Of a DNA stretch of 64,000 nucleotides, positions 56,088-64,000 are shown piece after piece. Source of the DNA: Candidatus Merdivicinus intestinavium (lineage in GTDB: Bacteria; Bacillota; Clostridia; Oscillospirales; Ruminococcaceae); the NCBI GenBank assembly GCA_018713245.1, contig DVFM01000039.1:1-64000 (forward strand). Direction: 5' to 3'. Both the position numbers and the translations under genes were made by a program. Position 1 is the first letter of the stretch. Each line of letters opens with the position of its first letter. Below the pieces are notes generated by a model, which had not been told where the DNA came from, did not search any database, and saw only the letters and a program-made list of their open reading frames with translations.

Positions 56088-56381
56088 TTATACTCTGGTG
56101 ACAACCAGAGAACGAAGGATGCCGTCGGTGATGTTCATTCTTCTTTCGAGCTCCATGGGGAAAGAAGGAACGGAATTGAAGGTGAAGAGCACATAATAGC
56201 CCTCCGTCTCGTCGTCGATCTCATAAGCGAGGACGCGCTTGCCCCACTCGTCGACGGATTCCAGGGTTGCGTTCGCCTGAATCAGGTCGGTGAACTTCTC
56301 CACCAGCGCCTTGATCGCGTCTTCGCCCTGTTTGGTGCTGAGCACCATTACTGCCTCGTAGTTCTCCATTGCTTTTGCCAT
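56088..56381 (-). CDS. rpsF: 30S ribosomal protein S6
   Basis: MAKAMENYEAVMVLSTKQGEDAIKALVEKFTDLI...WGKRVLAYEIDDETEGYYVLFTF. Confidence 0.97.
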   Translation of the reverse strand: MAKAMENYEAVMVLSTKQGEDAIKALVEKFTDLIQANATLESVDEWGKRVLAYEIDDETEGYYVLFTFNSVPSFPMELERRMNITDGILRSLVVTRV

Positions 56382-56406
56382 TAAAAGCACCTCCTTTTGG
56401 ACAAAT

Positions 56407-56432
56407 GGCCCCGGAACGTTTGGGTCCGGAGC
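56407..56432 (-). promoter_or_regulatory. rpsF leader hairpin (candidate S6:S18 autoregulatory element)
   Basis: Minus strand GCTCCGGA-CCCAAACGT-TCCGGGGC in the 5' UTR of rpsF. Confidence 0.4.
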
Positions 56433-56467
56433 AAGGATGTTTCCGCTTCCAAAGCGTTAACAGAGAT

Positions 56468-56496
56468 ATTTTAGCACACAGCGGCAGGCTTGTCAA
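56468..56496 (-). promoter_or_regulatory. sigma-A promoter for rpsF-ssb-rpsR
   Basis: Minus strand TTGACA-17 nt-TAAAAT. Confidence 0.8.
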
Positions 56497-56514
56497 GGGT
56501 TTTTCGATTTTTTT

Positions 56515-57819
56515 CTACAGCCAGCGGGATTTTTTTGCCAGCAGCAGCGCCACAGCCAGCGTGACGGCCTCCGCCGCAGGGAAGGAAAACCACACGCCGT
56601 CCATCCCCCATACTGCCGACAGCAGGAACAGCAGCGGCAGGCTTGCCGCCCCGCCCCGCAGAATCGAAATGACAAAAGCGGAGCCGGGCTTTTCCACCGC
56701 GCTCAGGATTGCCGCCAGCACGATATTGAGGCCGGCCAAAAAGAACCCGCAGAAATAGCGGGGCAGCCCACGGACTGCCAGCGCCGCCAGTGCCGCGTCC
56801 CCCTCGCTGTTGAAAATTCCCACGATGACCTGGGGGAAAAGCCAAACCGCCAGGTTGAGCAGCACAGCCAGCCCCAGCGCCGTCCCGGCCGCCAGCCGCA
56901 GGATCTTCCGGACGCCGCCGTGTTCTCCCCGTCCGTAGCAGGTGCTGACCACCGGCTGACTTCCCTGGGCAACGCCGGTAAACATCGAGGCCGCCACCAG
57001 CGCCAGATTTGCAATCACGCCGTAGGCCGCCACCCCCAGGTTCCCTTCCAGGCGGAGAATCACCAGGTTGAACACAATCATCACGATTCCCGTGGACGCT
57101 TCGGCAATCAGGGAGGACAGCCCCAGCGTCGCAATGGAACGCATCCGGGCAGCCTGAGGCCGGGAGCGGCAAAGATGGAAATTCCGCCGGCGCAGAACCG
57201 TCGCCGCAAGGAAAAGCATGCTGACCACCGGAGAAAAACCGGTGGCGAGGGCCGCGCCGAAAATCCCCATCCGGCACGGGAACACCAGCACGTAATCCAT
57301 CACAATATTGAAGCCGCTGCCCAGAAGCATGGCGATCATGGAATAATTCGGCCAGCCGTCGTTGCGGACAAAGGCCACCAGCGTATTATTCAGGATAAAC
57401 ATGGGGGAAAACGCCAGCAGTGTGCGCAGGTATGTGGCGGTCATATCCAGGATTTTCCCTTCGCCGCCCAGCAGCCTGCTCAGCGGCGTCGCCCCCAGCA
57501 GCCCGATGAGCATAAAAACGACCCCGCAGGCCAGCCCCATCCCAACGGCGTGGGTAAAGGTGCGGTCCGCTTCCTCCGCGTCCCCCCGGGCGCGGCTGAT
57601 GGCATAGCGGGTGGCGCCGCCGATGCCGATCATCAGCCCGACGCCGTTGACGAAATTGTATGCGGGGATGGCCAGGTTGAGGGCGGCCAGCCCGTCGGCC
57701 CCCATGCTCGCCGAGACGAAAAAGGTGTCGGCCAGGATGTAACAGGACAGCCCGATCATGGCGGCGACATTCAGGCTTACATAGCGGGCAAAGGTTTTTC
57801 CAAGGGTCTGCTCTTTCAT
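56515..57819 (-). CDS. MATE family efflux transporter
   Basis: MKEQTLGKTFARYVSLNVAAMIGLSCYILADTFFVSASMGADGLAALNLAIPAYNFVNGVGLMIGIGGATRYAISRARGD; about 12 TM. Confidence 0.95.
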   Translation of the reverse strand: MKEQTLGKTFARYVSLNVAAMIGLSCYILADTFFVSASMGADGLAALNLAIPAYNFVNGVGLMIGIGGATRYAISRARGDAEEADRTFTHAVGMGLACGVVFMLIGLLGATPLSRLLGGEGKILDMTATYLRTLLAFSPMFILNNTLVAFVRNDGWPNYSMIAMLLGSGFNIVMDYVLVFPCRMGIFGAALATGFSPVVSMLFLAATVLRRRNFHLCRSRPQAARMRSIATLGLSSLIAEASTGIVMIVFNLVILRLEGNLGVAAYGVIANLALVAASMFTGVAQGSQPVVSTCYGRGEHGGVRKILRLAAGTALGLAVLLNLAVWLFPQVIVGIFNSEGDAALAALAVRGLPRYFCGFFLAGLNIVLAAILSAVEKPGSAFVISILRGGAASLPLLFLLSAVWGMDGVWFSFPAAEAVTLAVALLLAKKSRWL

Positions 57820-57830
57820 ACATTCCTCCC

Positions 57831-57889
57831 AAAACAAAACGCCCGGTTATCCCATGCCTGCTTCGGCCTACCGGCATGGGCCCCGGACG
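57831..57889 (-). promoter_or_regulatory. terminator-like attenuator in the MATE 5' leader
   Basis: Minus strand CGTCCGG-GG-CCCATGCC-14 nt-GGCATGGG-ATAA-CCGGGCG followed by TTTTGTTTT, directly before the RBS GGGAGG. Confidence 0.6.
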
Positions 57890-57949
57890 CGAAATCCCGC
57901 CCTACCCGGCGGCAGAGCGGCGTCAAATCTGTTTTTCAGTATAGCATAT

Positions 57950-57965
57950 TTCCTTCCGCTTGACA
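57950..57965 (-). promoter_or_regulatory. part of sigma-A promoter for MATE gene (-35 side; -10 TATACT lies just downstream)
   Basis: Minus strand TTGTCA-17 nt-TATACT reading AGCGGAAGGAAATATGC as spacer. Confidence 0.5.
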
Positions 57966-58036
57966 AGCCCCTGTTTCAAATTCGGCCAAAATTGTGAATC
58001 AAATGTAAAAATACCTTGAAAATTATCGAATTTCTC

Positions 58037-58065
58037 TTGATTTTCCCTCACAAAAAGGCTATAGT
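58037..58065 (+). promoter_or_regulatory. sigma-A promoter for htpG
   Basis: TTGATT-17 nt-TATAGT. Confidence 0.75.
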
Positions 58066-58077
58066 AAAGACAATGAC

Positions 58078-58104
58078 TTAGCACTCTCGCGTTTTGAGTG
58101 CCAA
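58078..58104 (+). promoter_or_regulatory. CIRCE element (HrcA operator) at htpG promoter
   Basis: TTAGCACTC-TCGCGTTTT-GAGTGCCAA: one mismatch to TTAGCACTC-N9-GAGTGCTAA. Confidence 0.92.
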
Positions 58105-58129
58105 TTTTTGAAAGGCAGGCATTGCAGAT

Positions 58130-60034
58130 ATGGCCAACAAAGAATTTAAAGCGGAATCCAAGCGGCTGCTGGATATGATGATTCACTCCATCTACACGCA
58201 CCGGGAAATTTTTCTCCGGGAGCTCATTTCCAACGCCAGCGACGCCATCGACAAGCTCTACTATCGTTCTCTGACAGACAATCTCACCGGCCTCAACCGG
58301 GATGATTTCTCCATCAATATTGCGGCGGACAAGGATGCGCGGACCCTGACCATTTCGGACAACGGCATCGGCATGGACGAAAACGACCTGGAGAACAACC
58401 TGGGCACCATCGCCCAGAGCGGCTCTTTGGCCTTTAAAAAGGAAAACGCCGCCAACGAGGACATCGACATCATCGGCCAGTTCGGCGTAGGCTTTTATTC
58501 CGCCTTCATGGTCAGCGACAAGGTGACGGTGATTTCCAGACCCTTCGGCTCCGACAAAGCTTGGAAGTGGGAATCCACCGGCGCGGACGGCTACTGCATT
58601 GAGGAAACGCAGAAGGACGGCCACGGCACCGACATCATCCTGACCATAAAACCCAGCACCGAGGAAGAGAATTACGATGAATTCCTGGAAACCTACCGCC
58701 TGCAGGGGCTGGTAAAGAAGTATTCCGATTATATCCGCTACCCCATCAAGATGGCGGTGGAAAAGAGCCGGCTGAAGGAAGGCACCGGCACGGAGGAAAA
58801 ACCCGCGGAATACGAGAGCTACACCGAAGTGGAAACCTTAAACAGCATGGTCCCCATCTGGAAGAAAAACCGCAGCGAGCTGAAAGCCGAGGATTACAAC
58901 AACTTCTATAAAGAAAAATTCTTCGACTTCCAGGACCCGCTGCTGACCATCCACTCCAGCACCGAGGGCGCGGCAACCTACAACGCTCTGCTTTTTGTTC
59001 CCGCCCATGCGCCCTTTGATTTCTACACCAAGGAATTCCAGAAAGGGCTCCAGCTTTACGCCAGCGGCGTCCTCATCATGGACAAGTGCGCCGACCTGCT
59101 GCCGGATTACTTCGGGTTTGTCCGGGGCCTGGTGGATTCTCAGGACCTGTCCCTCAACATTTCCCGTGAAATGCTCCAGCACGACCGGCAGCTGAAGCTC
59201 ATCGCGGACCGGCTGGAAAAGAAAATCAAGAGCGAACTCAAAGGGCTGCTGGACAAGGACCGCGAGAAATATGAAACTTTCTACAAGTCCTTCGGCCTGA
59301 CCTTAAAATACGGCGCTTACAGCGATTACGGCGCCCATAAGGACGTTTTGCAGGACCTGCTGCTCTTCTACTCCTCTTCCGAAAAGAAGCTGGTCACCCT
59401 GGAAGAATACAAGGGCCGGATGAAGGAGGACCAGAAGTACATTTACTACGCCTGCGGGGAAACGACGGAGAAAATCGACCGCCTGCCCCAGACCGAGCTG
59501 CTCAAGGACCGCGGCTACGAAATCCTCTACCTCACCGACGATGTGGACGAGTTCGCCTTAAAGATGATGCGGGACTACGACGGCAAGGAATTCCGCTCTG
59601 CCGCCGACAAGGACCTTGGCCTGGAGGAAGCCGCCGAGACCGAGGAGGTCAAAAAGGCCGCCGAGGACAACAAGGAGCTGCTGCGGATGATGAAGGACGC
59701 CCTGGAAGGCAAGGTCAGCGACGTCCGGCTGACGGGGCGGCTGAAATCCCACCCCGTCTGTCTCAGCGCCGACGGCGGAATTTCTCTGGAAATGGAAAAG
59801 GTGCTGAACACCATGCCCGGCGACCAGAAGGTCCAGGCCCAGCGGGTGCTGGAGCTGAATCCCTCTCACCCGGTATTTGAGGCGCTGAAAAAGCTGTTTG
59901 CCTCCGATGCGGAACAGGTGAAGGAATACGCAAAGCTCCTCTACGACCAGGCGCTGCTTATCGAAGGAATGCCCATCGAGGACCCGGTGGCCTTCTCCGA
60001 ATCCATCTGCAAATTGATGACGGCGCAGATGTAA
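58130..60034 (+). CDS. htpG: molecular chaperone HtpG (Hsp90)
   Basis: [58 protein letters not shown]. Confidence 0.98.
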   Translation: MANKEFKAESKRLLDMMIHSIYTHREIFLRELISNASDAIDKLYYRSLTDNLTGLNRDDFSINIAADKDARTLTISDNGIGMDENDLENNLGTIAQSGSLAFKKENAANEDIDIIGQFGVGFYSAFMVSDKVTVISRPFGSDKAWKWESTGADGYCIEETQKDGHGTDIILTIKPSTEEENYDEFLETYRLQGLVKKYSDYIRYPIKMAVEKSRLKEGTGTEEKPAEYESYTEVETLNSMVPIWKKNRSELKAEDYNNFYKEKFFDFQDPLLTIHSSTEGAATYNALLFVPAHAPFDFYTKEFQKGLQLYASGVLIMDKCADLLPDYFGFVRGLVDSQDLSLNISREMLQHDRQLKLIADRLEKKIKSELKGLLDKDREKYETFYKSFGLTLKYGAYSDYGAHKDVLQDLLLFYSSSEKKLVTLEEYKGRMKEDQKYIYYACGETTEKIDRLPQTELLKDRGYEILYLTDDVDEFALKMMRDYDGKEFRSAADKDLGLEEAAETEEVKKAAEDNKELLRMMKDALEGKVSDVRLTGRLKSHPVCLSADGGISLEMEKVLNTMPGDQKVQAQRVLELNPSHPVFEALKKLFASDAEQVKEYAKLLYDQALLIEGMPIEDPVAFSESICKLMTAQM

Positions 60035-60073
60035 GGCCCGTTCGATGCCGCCGAAACGGCTCATACAGCGAAT

Positions 60074-60109
60074 CCCCTTCGGATTATGTGAATCCGGAGG
60101 GGTTTTTTC
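60074..60109 (+). terminator. terminator after htpG
   Basis: CCCCTTCGGATT-ATGTG-AATCCGGAGGGG followed by TTTTTT. Confidence 0.88.
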
Positions 60110-60134
60110 GTTATCAAATGTTACCGCCCTGTTA

Positions 60135-60163
60135 TTGCTTTTCTTGTGAAAATCCGCTATAAT
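60135..60163 (+). promoter_or_regulatory. sigma-A promoter for serpin gene
   Basis: TTGCTT-17 nt-TATAAT. Confidence 0.65.
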
Positions 60164-60189
60164 TTTTACTAAGAAAAGGAGGCGATTGC

Positions 60190-61467
60190 ATGAAACGCAA
60201 AAAGGCGCTGAAATTTGCCTGTTTTGCCGCCGCCGTCATCCTGGCTGCCGGCGCAATGGGCGGCATTTTCCTTCATTTTGACGGCATCGAAGCGGAGCTT
60301 CTGGAAACCTCCGTGGAGCCCGCTTCCTGGAGCCAGCCTTCGGAAGAGGCGCTGGACGCCGCGGCGGATTTCTCGCTGCAATTCTTTGAATCCTGCCGCA
60401 CGAAAGAGTACGTCAACAGCTGCGTGTCGCCCCTTTCCGCCTACCTTGCCCTGGGGCTGACGGCCAACGGCGCGGACGGAGACACCTTGTCCCAGATGGA
60501 GACGCTGCTGGGCGGCGGAGAAGGGACGCTCCCCATGGTCAACGAAACCTGCCGCGCGCTGATGGAGCTGCTGCCCATGGACGAAAGCGGCGGGACGATC
60601 CACCTGGCCAATTCCATCTGGTTCCAGGACACCGGCTTCGAGGTCATGGACGGGTTCCTGGAAACAAACCAGGCATATTACAACGCTCAGCTTTACCGTG
60701 CAGACTTTTCCGACAAGGAGCAGCTGGCCCGTGATGTCAGCCGCTGGGCCAGCAACCAGACCGACGGGCTGATCGAGGAATTCCTGGAACCGGATGAGAT
60801 CAGCGACCTGGCCCAGCTGATGCTCCTAAACGCCACCCTGTTTGATGTGAAATGGGAGGAAAAAATCGAAAAGGACCAAGTCTACGACGACACCTTCCGA
60901 AGCTATGACGGGCAGGAACGGGAAGTCCCCTTCCTCCACTCCGACGGGGATTATCTGGAGGAGCCGGGGCTTTATACCGGATTCCGCAAAAGATATGAGG
61001 GCAGCTGCGTCTTTGTGGGGCTGCTGCCTTCCGGCGGCAGGACGCCGGAGGAACTGGCGGCACAGTTGACCCCCGCTCAGCTCCGGAACCTGGCCGGGAC
61101 CCGTCAGGGAAAAGCCCGGGGCGTCTTTCCCAAATTCCGCATTGAGCAGGAAATCAGCCTGGACCCCGGCCTGCGGGAAATGGGGCTTGTCAAATTCTTC
61201 TTCAAAGATGGCGCAAATTTCTCCCGCATGTTTCCGAGCACTGCCAATAGATATGGCGTGGGAGCCGCGGACCAGGCTGTTTTCATCGACGTGAACGAAA
61301 ACGGCACCAAAGCGGCCGCCGTCACCCGGATTGAAATGATCGGCAGCGCCGCCGTCAGCGCGGAAACCTCGGTGCTCGTCGAGCTGGACCGGCCGTTCCT
61401 CTACCTGATTTTGGACACCAACACCGGCCTGCCCCTCTTTATGGGCGCCGTCAACCAGCTTTCCTGA
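60190..61467 (+). CDS. serpin family protein (secreted or membrane-anchored)
   Basis: N-terminal hydrophobic signal; VSPLSAYLALGLTANGADGDTLSQM; NSIWFQDTGFEV; LMLLNATLFDVKWEE; hinge VNENGTKAAAVT; LDRPFLYLILDTNTGLPLFMGAVNQ. Confidence 0.95.
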   Translation: MKRKKALKFACFAAAVILAAGAMGGIFLHFDGIEAELLETSVEPASWSQPSEEALDAAADFSLQFFESCRTKEYVNSCVSPLSAYLALGLTANGADGDTLSQMETLLGGGEGTLPMVNETCRALMELLPMDESGGTIHLANSIWFQDTGFEVMDGFLETNQAYYNAQLYRADFSDKEQLARDVSRWASNQTDGLIEEFLEPDEISDLAQLMLLNATLFDVKWEEKIEKDQVYDDTFRSYDGQEREVPFLHSDGDYLEEPGLYTGFRKRYEGSCVFVGLLPSGGRTPEELAAQLTPAQLRNLAGTRQGKARGVFPKFRIEQEISLDPGLREMGLVKFFFKDGANFSRMFPSTANRYGVGAADQAVFIDVNENGTKAAAVTRIEMIGSAAVSAETSVLVELDRPFLYLILDTNTGLPLFMGAVNQLS

Positions 61468-61999
61468 GCGCCTCCGCTTTTTTAACGATCCAGCCCGCCA
61501 GGAATGCCGCCGCAACCCCCAGCGTTGCCCCCGCCAGCACGTCGGACGGGTAATGGACATAAAGGTACAGCCGGGAAAACGCGATGAGCGCCGCCAGAAC
61601 CAGCGCCGCGCTCCCCCACCGCTTATCCCTGCGGAACCAGGCGGCTGCCGCCGCAAAGGAGGACGCCGTATGGCCGGAGGGGAAGGAGGGGTCGGTGGGC
61701 GCGGCGATCAGAAGGCCCTCAAAGCCGTTGGCCGCAAAGGGACGGGTTCGGTCCACCAGCGGCTTCAGCGTAAGGTTGCACACCACCAGCACAATGAGCA
61801 GCGCCGCCAGCATCTCCACAGCCGTCCGCCTTGTCCCCTTCCGGCAGAGCAGAACCGCCGCAGCCGCAAGCCAGATCAGTCCAAACTCCCCCAGCGCCGT
61901 AACGGCGGGCATGAAAAAATCCCCCGCCGGCGAGGTCATATGCTGCTGTATCCAGTTTAAAACGGCATTGTCAAACAGTAAAATTGTTTCCATTTTCAT
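61451..61999 (-). CDS. PAP2 family phosphatase
   Basis: LKPLVDRTRPF, PSFPSGHTASSFAAAAA, SRLYLYVHYPSDVLAGATLG; 3' end overlaps the serpin 3' end (convergent). Confidence 0.94.
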   Translation of the reverse strand: MKMETILLFDNAVLNWIQQHMTSPAGDFFMPAVTALGEFGLIWLAAAAVLLCRKGTRRTAVEMLAALLIVLVVCNLTLKPLVDRTRPFAANGFEGLLIAAPTDPSFPSGHTASSFAAAAAWFRRDKRWGSAALVLAALIAFSRLYLYVHYPSDVLAGATLGVAAAFLAGWIVKKAEALRKAG

Positions 62000-62090
62000 C
62001 CTCCCGTTTCATCGTGCTACCAGTATAGCCCTTTCCGGGCAAAATTGCAAGAAAATCCTGCGTTCTTTTAAAAAGAATTTAGAAACAGCC

Positions 62091-62119
62091 TTGACTTTTT
62101 CGGCTATTTGCTCTATAAT
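62091..62119 (+). promoter_or_regulatory. sigma-A promoter for the cytidylate-kinase-like gene
   Basis: TTGACT-17 nt-TATAAT. Confidence 0.75.
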
Positions 62120-62171
62120 AGAATTACAGAAACGTTGTTTTTGTAATATCTAAACGAACGGAGTGATCCAT

Positions 62172-62813
62172 ATGGCAAACGCTCACAGCATTATTACAAT
62201 CAGCAGACAATACGGAAGCGGCGGACGCTACATCGGGCGGAAGTTGGCCGAAGCTCTGGACATTCCTTTCTATGACAAAGAAATCATCCTGCGCTCGGCG
62301 GAAGAAAGCGGCATCAGCCGGGAAGTTTTTGAGCAGCTGGAGGAAAAGCCCACCAACAGCCTGCTGTACACCCTTTCCCTCAACGCCGGGCTTCTCCGCG
62401 GCGGCACCGGCGCGCCGGAACTGCCGCTGAGCGACCGCGTATTTCTGGTGCAGTCGGAGATTATCCGCAAGATGGCGGACCAGGGGCCCTGCGTCATTGT
62501 CGGACGCTGCTCGGAGTATATTCTCCGGGACCGGAAGGACTGCATCAAGGTGTTCCTCTACTCCACCATGGACGACCGCATCGCCCGCGCCACTACCTAC
62601 TACGGCCTGCCCGAGGAAAAGGCACGGGAAAAGCTGGCGAAAATGGACAAAAAACGCGCCTCTTACTACAATTTTTACACCAGCATGAAGTGGGGCCAGG
62701 CGGAAAACTACGATCTGTGCGTCAATACCGCCGCACTGGGGATTGAAGGCACCGTTCAGCTCCTTTGCCAGTTCATGGAAGACAAAGAGCGTCTGAACGC
62801 CGAAAAGAAGTGA
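62172..62813 (+). CDS. cytidylate kinase-like family protein
   Basis: MANAHSIITISRQYGSGGRYIGRKLAEALDIPFYDKEIIL; CVIVGRCSEYILRDRKDCIKVFLYS; YYNFYTSMKWGQAENYDLCVNTAALG. Confidence 0.93.
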   Translation: MANAHSIITISRQYGSGGRYIGRKLAEALDIPFYDKEIILRSAEESGISREVFEQLEEKPTNSLLYTLSLNAGLLRGGTGAPELPLSDRVFLVQSEIIRKMADQGPCVIVGRCSEYILRDRKDCIKVFLYSTMDDRIARATTYYGLPEEKAREKLAKMDKKRASYYNFYTSMKWGQAENYDLCVNTAALGIEGTVQLLCQFMEDKERLNAEKK

Positions 62814-62839
62814 TTCCTCCCTTTCCAAAATAAAAGAGC

Positions 62840-62885
62840 AGCCCCTGCGTCTTGTCTTGCGATAAGGCGCAGGGGCTTATTTTAT
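62840..62885 (+). terminator. Rho-independent terminator (bidirectional)
   Basis: GCCCCTGCG/CGCAGGGGC stem with A/T-rich flanks. Confidence 0.8.
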
Positions 62886-62890
62886 CACGC

Positions 62891-63628
62891 TCAGTCCCCC
62901 AGCAGTTCCTGAAGCGCCAGGGGGTAATTGTTGAGGAAATCCCGGGTAATGCGGTATTGCTCCGTTTCCTCGTATTCCTGCCGGCAAATCCCGTCCTCGG
63001 AAAAGCGGTAGATCCAGCTGTCCGGATAGGCCATCAGGATGGGGGAATGGGTGGCCACAATGATCTGGGAACCCGTTTGAACCAGTTCCCGCATCCGCCG
63101 GAGCATGGCCATCTGGCGCAGGGGCGAAAGGGCGGCCTCCGGCTCGTCAAAGAGGTACAAGCCGTGCCCGCCCAGCCGGTTTTGCAGCAGGGCGAAAAAG
63201 CTCTCCCCGTGGGAACGGGTGTGGAGATTTCCGCCGTAGCTCTCCCGAATGGGGCGGCCCATTCCATCCTTCGAGAGATGTTCGATCTCCGTCGCCACAT
63301 TATAAAAGCTCTCCGCCCGGAAGAAAAAGCCGTCTTTCGGGCGGGAAATCCCTTTTGTGAGCCGCAGATGCCGCCAAAGCTCCGAATGGGAAGCGTAGGT
63401 GGAAAAATTAAAATTCCGGGTTCCCCCTTCCGGGTTAAAGCCGAACCCCACCGCCACCGCTTCCAGCAGGGTGGATTTGCCGGAGCCGTTTTCCCCGATA
63501 AAAAAGGTCACCTGCGGGTGGAATTCCACCTCCCCCATCCAGCGGATCGCAGGGATGCAGAAAGGGTATGCCCTCCAATCCCGGGAAGGGTCCCCTTTCA
63601 GGGAAACTGTCTGCAAAAACCGCTCCAT
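62891..63628 (-). CDS. AAA family ATPase (COG3910-like predicted ATPase)
   Basis: VTFFIGENGSGKSTLLEAVAVGFGFN; HGESFFALLQ; GLYLFDEPEAALSP; IIVATHSPILMAYPDSWIY. Confidence 0.93.
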   Translation of the reverse strand: MERFLQTVSLKGDPSRDWRAYPFCIPAIRWMGEVEFHPQVTFFIGENGSGKSTLLEAVAVGFGFNPEGGTRNFNFSTYASHSELWRHLRLTKGISRPKDGFFFRAESFYNVATEIEHLSKDGMGRPIRESYGGNLHTRSHGESFFALLQNRLGGHGLYLFDEPEAALSPLRQMAMLRRMRELVQTGSQIIVATHSPILMAYPDSWIYRFSEDGICRQEYEETEQYRITRDFLNNYPLALQELLGD

Positions 63629-64000
63629 CAGAAATGCATCTCCAGTTTTTTCCCGCTGGGCTGATACGGCCGGCAGGTCACGCCCGCCATCTCAAACATC
63701 CGCTTGGAGGCGATGACCGCGTCTGTTTCGGCATATTTGTCGTCCCAGTAGACCACCTCCCGGATGCCGCTCTGAATAATGGCCTTGGCGCATTCGTTGC
63801 AGGGGAAAAGGGTGACATAGATGGTTGTCCCCTTCAGCGAACCGCCGTCATTGTTCAAAATCGCGTTCAGTTCCGCGTGGCACACATAAAGGTACTTGGT
63901 TTCCAGCGGCTCCCCTTCCCGCTCCCACGCCATCAGGTCGTCGTGGCAGCCGGTGGGCATGCCGTTGTAACCCACCGAAAGGATTTTGTGGTCGTGGTTT
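63628..64000 (-). CDS. deoxycytidylate deaminase (ComEB-like), truncated at window edge
   Basis: Reads NHDHKILSVGYNGMPTGCHDD...CHAELNAILNN...YVTLFPCNECAKAIIQSGI; HAE and PCxxC zinc ligands; runs past base 64000. Confidence 0.94.
   Translation of the reverse strand, partial: NHDHKILSVGYNGMPTGCHDDLMAWEREGEPLETKYLYVCHAELNAILNNDGGSLKGTTIYVTLFPCNECAKAIIQSGIREVVYWDDKYAETDAVIASKRMFEMAGVTCRPYQPSGKKLEMHF

Overview
This 64 kb window looks like a contiguous stretch of GC-rich core chromosome from an anaerobic, endospore-forming member of the Clostridia/Oscillospirales (taxon inferred from gene content and synteny only). I found no rRNA, tRNA, CRISPR array, prophage or transposase. Main blocks: a methyltransferase, an AlkZ-like protein and ruvBAC; nrdD, a 53-aa ORF and nrdG; a Gfo/Idh oxidoreductase; rpsB-tsf; a lysine-riboswitch-controlled asd-dapA-dapB-ACT operon; queA-tgt; nicotinamidase-like gene and pncB; a spoVB-mazG-hup-rqcP-yabP-yabQ-divIC-S1 sporulation/division cluster; hemZ, dtd, relA and recJ; rpe with three Rnf/Nqr-like membrane genes; a B. 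subtilis-like priA-def-fmt-rsmB-rlmN-prpC-prkC-rsgA-thiN-spoVM locus; yicC-remA-gmk-rpoZ; rpsF-ssb-rpsR; a MATE transporter; CIRCE-htpG; a serpin; and a cytidylate-kinase-like gene. Most notable: (1) the class III ribonucleotide reductase appears split, with the glycyl-radical loop (RRITGYLVG) on its own 53-aa protein between nrdD and nrdG; (2) an RnfD/E/A (NqrB/D/E)-like trio without C, G or B subunits, in which the four canonical intramembrane Fe/FeS cysteines and the FMN-threonine motif appear to be missing; (3) a 28-aa SpoVM homologue absent from the ORF track; (4) a CIRCE element at the htpG promoter; (5) tandem NrdR-like boxes, a lysine riboswitch, and a terminator-type attenuator before the MATE gene. 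All functional calls come from reading the sequence and remembered family motifs; no database search was run.
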